Assembly: GCF_022811645.1 (NCBI RefSeq)
Contig: NZ_CP094538.1
Location: forward strand, 1 to 64,000
From: Hymenobacter monticola
GTDB lineage: Bacteria; Bacteroidota; Bacteroidia; Cytophagales; Hymenobacteraceae
Length of the DNA stretch: 64,000 bases
Direction: 5' to 3'
In this document: in pieces, positions 59,061 through 64,000 of the stretch
Position numbering within the stretch: the stretch's first letter is position 1
How the letters are laid out: every line of letters starts with the position of its first letter
Notes under the pieces: model-generated
Databases searched by the model: none
What the model was told of the DNA's origin: nothing
What the model saw: the letters and a program-made list of their open reading frames with translations, nothing else
Position numbers and translations under genes: made by a program

Positions 59061-59579
59061 TTAGGACCTGCTCACCAGCATCGTTGCCTGAATGCTTTCA
59101 CCGAGCGCGGGATTGAGGCCGTGACCAAAAACAACCTCGGCTTGGCCGCCCGCGTGACTCACGACACTCTCCAGAATCCGCGTCAACTCGTCCATTTCCA
59201 ACTCTTCAATTGTCCCGCTCTGAATGGCCAATAAAATCCGGTCAGCCGGCTTAGCTGCTTCGCCTAACACTACTGCTTCTTGCCAAAGCTGTCGGCAGAG
59301 CAATTCGACGCGCCCGGCTCCCTTCGCCGTGGCCTTTCCGAATTGAAGCGATAAGGCACCGGCCAGTACCTGCCGGATATTTTCTTCATCCACGTTCACG
59401 TCGCCCTGGTCAGCAACAATCAGCTGAACAGTGTCCCGCAGTTGCTGTTGGCTTGCGGGTGTCATCATTTGCAGTGCCCGGGTGCCCGCGTACTCGCTCA
59501 ACCAAGTTATCACCAACGTATCCGCGGTTGCAGTGCCTCCCGTGGGAGAAGCATCGCAGTTCTTATCGAGAGGTTCCAT
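59061..59579 (-). CDS. FtsZ C-terminal-domain-like protein lacking the GTPase domain
   Basis: The product has 172 residues. From about residue 42, TPASQQQLRDTVQLIVADQG then DVNVDEENIRQVLAGAL correspond to FtsZ helix H7 and the loop that follows (GxxNVDFADV). FGKATAKGAGRVELLCRQLW matches the xASGExRAxEA helix, and RILLAIQSGTIEELEMDELT, GGQAEVVFGHGLNPALGESI and QATMLVS match the strands and helices of the FtsZ C-terminal domain. The GTP-binding half (with GGGTGTG) is absent. It starts the two-gene operon with the mini sigma gene. Likely interacts with FtsZ or with FtsZ-targeting proteins. Confidence 0.6.
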   Translation of the reverse strand: MEPLDKNCDASPTGGTATADTLVITWLSEYAGTRALQMMTPASQQQLRDTVQLIVADQGDVNVDEENIRQVLAGALSLQFGKATAKGAGRVELLCRQLWQEAVVLGEAAKPADRILLAIQSGTIEELEMDELTRILESVVSHAGGQAEVVFGHGLNPALGESIQATMLVSRS

Positions 59580-59704
59580 AATCGATTATTGAACGAAGGT
59601 GCGCGGCGTGAACGACAAAATCTGTCGTCCTCAATTTTGGCGCTACTCTTTTCAATAAGTTTCTAAGAGTATGGCGTTGCCAGTCGTTAAGCGAGGTTTC
59701 TTTG

Positions 59705-59730
59705 ACTGTTTTTGCAATTGCAAAAACAGT
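59705..59730. promoter_or_regulatory. 26-bp perfect palindrome
   Basis: ACTGTTTTTGCAA and its exact complement, no centre base. It lies 126 bp upstream of the FtsZ-like start and 191 bp upstream of the divergent 59921 gene. It looks like a dimeric regulator operator rather than a terminator (no T run outside). Half-site similar to the palindrome at 48754. No convincing gene lies between 59580 and 59920. Confidence 0.5.
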
Positions 59731-59920
59731 TGGTCAGACCGACTAATGGCAGGCAAAACGAGTAGATGCGAGCAATTTGCCGTAGTTTCCGTCACTCTCT
59801 CACGCTGTTGTCCTTGGTTGAAAGTTCAGTTCAGCAGTCGCATTTACCAGATAGCTATGCTGGTTTGAGTACCGAAAAGACCTTTTCCGGACCTGCTTCT
59901 TTACCTTTTACAAGCTGATT

Positions 59921-60430
59921 ATGAATACTTCTCGTAACGTTGAAGCCGGTGCAGAGGCGCTCCTACTAACCATCTTTGAAGTCATCCACGACAAGCATCC
60001 CTTTGCAGTACTTGAAGAAGCATTAAGCAAACTGATAGCCAAGAAAAGGCTTGAGTGGCATAATTTGCAGGAATCAACCGCTTACCTGTCTGGAAACCAG
60101 TTGAAAATAGAGATTGGTATTTATAATCGGCGCACCGATGACGAATACTATAACGGGTTGGATGCTGCTATCATCCCAGACAACTATATAAAATACGCCC
60201 AGGTAGAATGCGGCCGGGATATGTATTCCGGCATGGTTAGGTTAGCCCAGCACTTGGCTCAGGTAGAACCCGGGGCAGCGGCAGCTACTGGCTTTAAGTG
60301 GTATAAAGGCAAGCCCGCCTTTTTTTCCGGGACATCGGGGATACTACGCTATCTGGAATCCAGCTTGGCAGTCACATTCATATGGGATATCCTGGGTGGC
60401 AGGCTTGTAACTTTCAAAAACAAGTATTGA
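59921..60430 (+). CDS. Hypothetical protein
   Basis: A 169-residue cytosolic protein, MNTSRNVEAGAEALLLTIFE. No signal or membrane segment. The middle, KIEIGIYNRRTDDEYYNGLD and CGRDMYSGMVRLAQHLAQ, has a mixed alpha/beta character. No family recognised. It is read divergently from the FtsZ/sigma operon, with the palindrome between. Confidence 0.5.
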   Translation: MNTSRNVEAGAEALLLTIFEVIHDKHPFAVLEEALSKLIAKKRLEWHNLQESTAYLSGNQLKIEIGIYNRRTDDEYYNGLDAAIIPDNYIKYAQVECGRDMYSGMVRLAQHLAQVEPGAAAATGFKWYKGKPAFFSGTSGILRYLESSLAVTFIWDILGGRLVTFKNKY

Positions 60431-60552
60431 CAGATTCTTTGACTCGCTTCGCTATGAAGCAGCAGATTCGCACGGTGCTGACCGACCAACGAACAGCTGC
60501 TTCAGATGCGATTTTTGGACCGAACTTTTAACCAAGACAATCATTCAGTAAC

Positions 60553-60906
60553 ATGGCAAGTCGTCTCCTTACAGAACCCGCTCAGTATATTTTTGCCCGG
60601 GATATGCCGGCTACCCGGCGCTGGTACACTGCCCTCATAGGTTTCGAGCCCATTGAGGAAGACTATGGTTTGCGTTACGACTTCGGTACTCACTCTTTAG
60701 TGTTGAGTCCAAGTGGCGATAAGGGCATATTTGGCCTGATGGTTTCCTCCGTTCAGGAAGCTCGGCTACGGTTCAGCCAAGCAGGTATAAAGGTTGAGGA
60801 GACATTGGGAACGGTGCACAATCTTGACGGTGATTCTGCCTCGTTCCGGGACCCCGCTAACAACCAAGTGATGGTGCTCGAAGAAAGCGAGAAAGCCTTA
60901 ACTTGA
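60553..60906 (+). CDS. VOC-family (glyoxalase/bleomycin-resistance fold) protein
   Basis: A 117-residue protein with the usual layout of a single VOC module: YIFARDMPATRRWYTALIGF, LRYDFGTHSLVLSP, GLMVSSVQEARLRFSQAGIK and SASFRDPANNQVMVLEE (C-terminal metal-ligand Glu position). The first metal-binding His/Glu positions are not conserved, so it may be a binding protein rather than an enzyme. Monocistronic, followed by a terminator. Confidence 0.7.
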   Translation: MASRLLTEPAQYIFARDMPATRRWYTALIGFEPIEEDYGLRYDFGTHSLVLSPSGDKGIFGLMVSSVQEARLRFSQAGIKVEETLGTVHNLDGDSASFRDPANNQVMVLEESEKALT

Positions 60907-60946
60907 ATAATCCCGTTGACAGGGTTCACTAACGATAGCGCTCAAA

Positions 60947-60980
60947 GTCCGGCCCGCGATGGCCGGACATTTTTATTTTC
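60947..60980 (+). terminator. Intrinsic terminator after the VOC gene
   Basis: GTCCGGCC, loop CGCGAT, GGCCGGAC, then ATTTTTATTTT. Eight-bp GC-rich stem and T run. Confidence 0.85.
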
Positions 60981-61040
60981 TGTAAGCCTAGTTTTAAGTT
61001 GTGATAATTTACTTATTATCACAACATCCACGACTATGTA

Positions 61041-61469
61041 TCAAGTGGCCGGGTGTTCAACCAACACGCACGCTTTAGCCAGCTTACGGGCCAGGGTCTT
61101 ATCAATCGGGCCTAGGATGAGGGCGTGAGCTGGGTTAGCCTGCTCGTGCTCCATCGCCGGAACCGGGTCGTGAATACACTCTAATCCCTCACTGAGTGGC
61201 ACGGCCGCTGGCAGCACCGCGGCTACGCAGCCGGCTCCCGATGCGGTCGTGTGCCGGAATACGGCCTCATACAGCGCCTGTTCTCGTGAGCCAAGGGCCA
61301 GCCAAATTTCCAGCACGTCGACCGAAACCCCGTCCCTTGGAGTAACCGGAGCGTACTTAAACACCGAACTGGTAAGGCTCAGTTGCCCAGCTGCGTCGTG
61401 CGCAATATGCGAAGGCTGCTTCGGCACCCGCCGAAGCAGGTGGTTTTCCGGCTTAATCAAGTAACTCAT
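61041..61469 (-). CDS. Hypothetical protein, third gene of the DUF4209 operon
   Basis: The product has 142 residues, MSYLIKPENHLLRRV. The central AGQLSLTSSVFKYAPVTPRD then GVSVDVLEIWLALG is a pattern I associate with small uncharacterised proteins that travel with a partner like the gene upstream (short strand, DG-x-SV, helical end). ATG overlaps the previous stop by 4 bp. Function unknown. Confidence 0.5.
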   Translation of the reverse strand: MSYLIKPENHLLRRVPKQPSHIAHDAAGQLSLTSSVFKYAPVTPRDGVSVDVLEIWLALGSREQALYEAVFRHTTASGAGCVAAVLPAAVPLSEGLECIHDPVPAMEHEQANPAHALILGPIDKTLARKLAKACVLVEHPAT

Positions 61470-61987
61470 CCAAGGTAGGCGCTCACGGGGTCAAAATCCT
61501 GATACAATTGAATGGCGTGCGCCAGCGTAGGCACTTCCCACAGCACTTCTTCGTCAGGGCCGAACAGCGTATACTCCCGCTCGCCGCCCGGCGCAATTTC
61601 AATCTCCATAGGTGCTTTGCCGCCGTTCAGGTCGAGCTGTATGCCGCCGTTGCGCAACGGAAAAGCCGCTATATGAGGCGTATAGTAAGGCAACAACTGG
61701 ATAAAAGCAGGTTGTTGCATTAACTCAATTGCGCTCTGAATAGCCAACGGGCTGATGACCGGTGCCCCGTACGAATCCCAGTTCGACGGTAATGCAGCGA
61801 ATGAGCGAATCTTAGCAACTTCCCGTTCGCGCAGAAACGCAAAATTGGGTGGGGACTCAGCTGCCAGCCACGACCAACTAATAAATACGTTACGATGCCG
61901 GGACTGCCGCTGCAGGGCCTCGGCGTAGTCCGCGCCTAGCGGACGGGTGGCCGCTTCACGCTGCGGACGTTCAAGGGTCAAGGTCAT
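61466..61987 (-). CDS. Hypothetical protein, second gene of the DUF4209 operon
   Basis: The product has 173 residues. IRSFAALPSNWDSYGAPVIS, then PHIAAFPLRNGGIQLDLNGG and KAPMEIEIAPGGE recall widespread small bacterial proteins with a WDxYGA block and a GG-x-QL-x-W-like strand. 4-bp overlaps with both neighbours give tight translational coupling, so all three products probably act together. Confidence 0.5.
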   Translation of the reverse strand: MTLTLERPQREAATRPLGADYAEALQRQSRHRNVFISWSWLAAESPPNFAFLREREVAKIRSFAALPSNWDSYGAPVISPLAIQSAIELMQQPAFIQLLPYYTPHIAAFPLRNGGIQLDLNGGKAPMEIEIAPGGEREYTLFGPDEEVLWEVPTLAHAIQLYQDFDPVSAYLG

Positions 61988-63849
61988 GGCGTTTCGGTTT
62001 CGCGGGGTTTAAAGGCGTAGCTCGCCAGCTTCAGCAGCATCACCAGCACCAGCAGCGCTTTCTCGATGCCGTACTCGTTCTCGTCCATCAGGCCGTGAGC
62101 GATGCGATTGCGCAGGTTTTGACCGGCCTTTTCCTGCAAGTAAAAGCGAATAAAGAACAAGTCTTCCGGGTCGAGGTGAGGGGCAAGGTCCTGAAACAGT
62201 TCCTCTAACAGCTTCTCATGCACGATGCCTTCGCGCTTAGGCCGGAAAGTAGTAATGCCAAGACGCTCGCACATATAGCGCAACACGTATTCGACTTTTA
62301 GCACCAGCGAGTCGGTAGCAGCGATAAAGTCTGGGTCATCCGTTTCTTCCTTTCGCCACCGGTCCAATTCCTGAAATATGGCTTGGATGCCGGATTCCAG
62401 CAAGCGAAGCGGGAAAGTGGTTCTTTCCATGCCGTGCTCGCGCACTTCACGGGGCTGTCCGAGCCAGCTATCGGCTAGGTAACCCATTACGCCAGAGGCA
62501 TGCAATTTATCCGCTTTGTAAGCGGTTACGACTAACTGCACCAAGGTTTGCATGGCCAGCTGCCCAAGCAGACCATAAGCATTTAATACACGAAATTCCT
62601 GCTTTTGTGGCTCCGTCGTAAACGTCTGCACGGGGTTGCCGTGCTTGTCCTGTACCACCGTGGAAAACATGTCGGCTAACGACTTAGCCGCCGTCTGCTC
62701 ATACTCGCGAACCGCCTTGATGGTCGGAAACATGGGTGTGGCAGCCAAAAATGCGACCAGCTCCGCTTCGGTATGCTGCTCCACCAAGCGCTGAATCTCG
62801 GCCGTGCGCTCCTGCACCTGGGCGGCCGGCACTTCCGTGAAGACTTCGCCCAAGCGAAAAGTCGTCCGCAACTGTTGGTATTGCTGCGCCAACCGCTCTG
62901 CAGTGGCCGTTTCGCCTAGTTCCTGATAGAGGCGCATGGCCTGCTGCGTGAACGAGACAGCTGCCGAATTGTCCCGTGCCAATGCCTCCGCCGCGAGCTG
63001 CTCGTAGTAGTCGGCCACCAATAGCTGCCAGGGGCGGGCATCCAGCTTAGCTTGCTGTGCGACCTCGGCCGTGGCCTGCGCTACTTCCATTGCCCCATGC
63101 AGGTACGTATTGCGCAGCGTCTCAATCAACGGACGGTTGTGGGCTAAAAAAGCCGGCAATAACCCGGCTTCCCGGAACAGATTCAGCTGTTCGGCCACCA
63201 GACTTGTGAACGTGCCGAGCAGCATCGGCGACCCGGTGCGGGCCGCATCCCACCGCTGCTGCGTGGCCAGCATAAAGTCCATAATGGGCCGTAGCGTGGC
63301 GGCAACGGCTGGGTCGCGCTGCCGGCTGGCCGCAATGCGAAAAGCCAGGGCCAGGTTTTGCACGGCAAAGAGCACGTAGTGCCGGGTCGGGGGCTCCGTC
63401 GCTTCCAAGGTGAAGTATGCTTGGCTGAGGGCAAACAGGTCGTTTACCAGCGCGGCGACTTCTTCGGGCCGGCCGGCCTGCTTGCGCAAGTACAGGAACA
63501 GGCCGTACTCGCGCTTTAAGAATAAGTTGCTGGTGGCCTGGTACCGCTGCTTGAGGTAGGCGTACTCGGCCGGGCCATACGCACTCGTTTCGGGCCACCC
63601 GAAAGGCTGTTCGTTGCCTTCTTCGTCCTGGCGCACCCCGGAGATATGGTAACCGATTTTGTCTTCCAGGCTTTTGCTAGCCCCCATCACCTCCTGCTCA
63701 ATCCGGGCCTGTCGGGCTAGCTGCTCGTCTCCGGCTGCTTCCAGCACTTCCGCGATGCGACCAAACTCCGCCACCACGTCCCGGTTTTGCAGGTCTGCCA
63801 CGGGAGTGGCATCCAAGGCCGTTAAATAATCAGTGAGTGGATTAGGCAT
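61984..63849 (-). CDS. DUF4209-containing large protein
   Basis: The product has 621 residues from the ATG at 63849 (MPNPLTDYLTALDATP); a longer reading starts 34 codons earlier with no support. Mostly alpha-helical, with helical repeats (YEQLAAEALARDNSAAVSFT, AERLAQQYQQLRTTF). The C-terminus, FIRFYLQEKAGQNLRNRIAH then GLMDENEYGIEKALLVLV, is the DUF4209 signature (conserved NLRNxxAHG). The same NLRNxxAHG signature occurs in HEPN-like abortive-infection and RNA-binding proteins. First gene of the coupled operon. Confidence 0.7.
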   Translation of the reverse strand: MPNPLTDYLTALDATPVADLQNRDVVAEFGRIAEVLEAAGDEQLARQARIEQEVMGASKSLEDKIGYHISGVRQDEEGNEQPFGWPETSAYGPAEYAYLKQRYQATSNLFLKREYGLFLYLRKQAGRPEEVAALVNDLFALSQAYFTLEATEPPTRHYVLFAVQNLALAFRIAASRQRDPAVAATLRPIMDFMLATQQRWDAARTGSPMLLGTFTSLVAEQLNLFREAGLLPAFLAHNRPLIETLRNTYLHGAMEVAQATAEVAQQAKLDARPWQLLVADYYEQLAAEALARDNSAAVSFTQQAMRLYQELGETATAERLAQQYQQLRTTFRLGEVFTEVPAAQVQERTAEIQRLVEQHTEAELVAFLAATPMFPTIKAVREYEQTAAKSLADMFSTVVQDKHGNPVQTFTTEPQKQEFRVLNAYGLLGQLAMQTLVQLVVTAYKADKLHASGVMGYLADSWLGQPREVREHGMERTTFPLRLLESGIQAIFQELDRWRKEETDDPDFIAATDSLVLKVEYVLRYMCERLGITTFRPKREGIVHEKLLEELFQDLAPHLDPEDLFFIRFYLQEKAGQNLRNRIAHGLMDENEYGIEKALLVLVMLLKLASYAFKPRETETP

Positions 63850-64000
63850 AAGTAAAAAACAACTGGCAGTAGGGGGAAGTGCCCCGAAATTACGCATTGA
63901 TGCTACTGCAATGGACACCCGGCATTTACTGCATAAATGCATAAACGCCACATAGCGGTTTGAGCACCGTAAGAAGCATCCAAAAAAGCCGCGGCAAATT

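Overview
The window looks like part of a plasmid or plasmid-derived accessory region from a GC-rich member of the Bacteroidota, most likely Hymenobacter or a close relative in the Cytophagales. The reasons are a Rep_3-type initiator next to 21-22 bp iterons, a small ParA with a ribbon-helix-helix partner and a large 12-bp repeat array, many signal-peptide or lipoprotein genes of kinds common in Hymenobacter (WG repeats, NHL repeats, YD-like repeats, DUF3298-like), and no strong Shine-Dalgarno sites. The genus is inferred from protein style; there is no rRNA, tRNA or core gene to test it. The end of a gene is cut at position 1.

Layout. 1-3.1 kb holds a cut-off small DNA-binding protein gene, an array of seven AT-rich repeats spaced about 100 bp apart (an eighth, inverted, sits at the start of a small zinc-ribbon gene), and the replication origin (24-bp inverted repeat plus tandem iterons). 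3.1-4.1 kb is rep, with an IS5-family element inserted at its stop codon, followed by a 267-bp MITE-like element. 5.4-10.5 kb is a four-gene tandem family of exported DUF3298-like proteins. 10.7-13.3 kb carries the partition locus (parA, parB and the repeat array) and a PIN-domain toxin/antitoxin pair.

13.4-46 kb is a long run of single genes on either strand, mostly exported proteins, lipoproteins, small membrane proteins and immunity-like proteins. They are separated by a repeated ~35-bp intergenic motif that keeps the same orientation whatever the gene strand. I count about 20 recognisable copies. An IS1182-family element and seven ~130-150-bp MITEs sharing its termini sit here, most of them in the GACC centre of this motif. 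The region therefore resembles a cassette array or a chain of modules bounded by a shared site.

47-64 kb is a defence-like island. It starts with an intact serine recombinase gene and a broken, divergent one. Next come an operon of DNA methyltransferase, a double-GHKL histidine-kinase-like ATPase, a receiver-like protein and a winged-helix protein; a perfect bidirectional terminator; and, convergent to it, a WYL regulator with a GmrSD-like DUF262/DUF1524 nuclease. Beyond these lies a two-gene operon whose products look like isolated pieces of housekeeping proteins: the C-terminal domain of FtsZ without its GTPase domain, and region 2 of a primary sigma factor without region 4. A translationally coupled DUF4209-type three-gene operon ends the window. 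The sensor/receiver/methyltransferase operon, the FtsZ/sigma fragments and the motif-bounded array are the parts most likely to be new biology.
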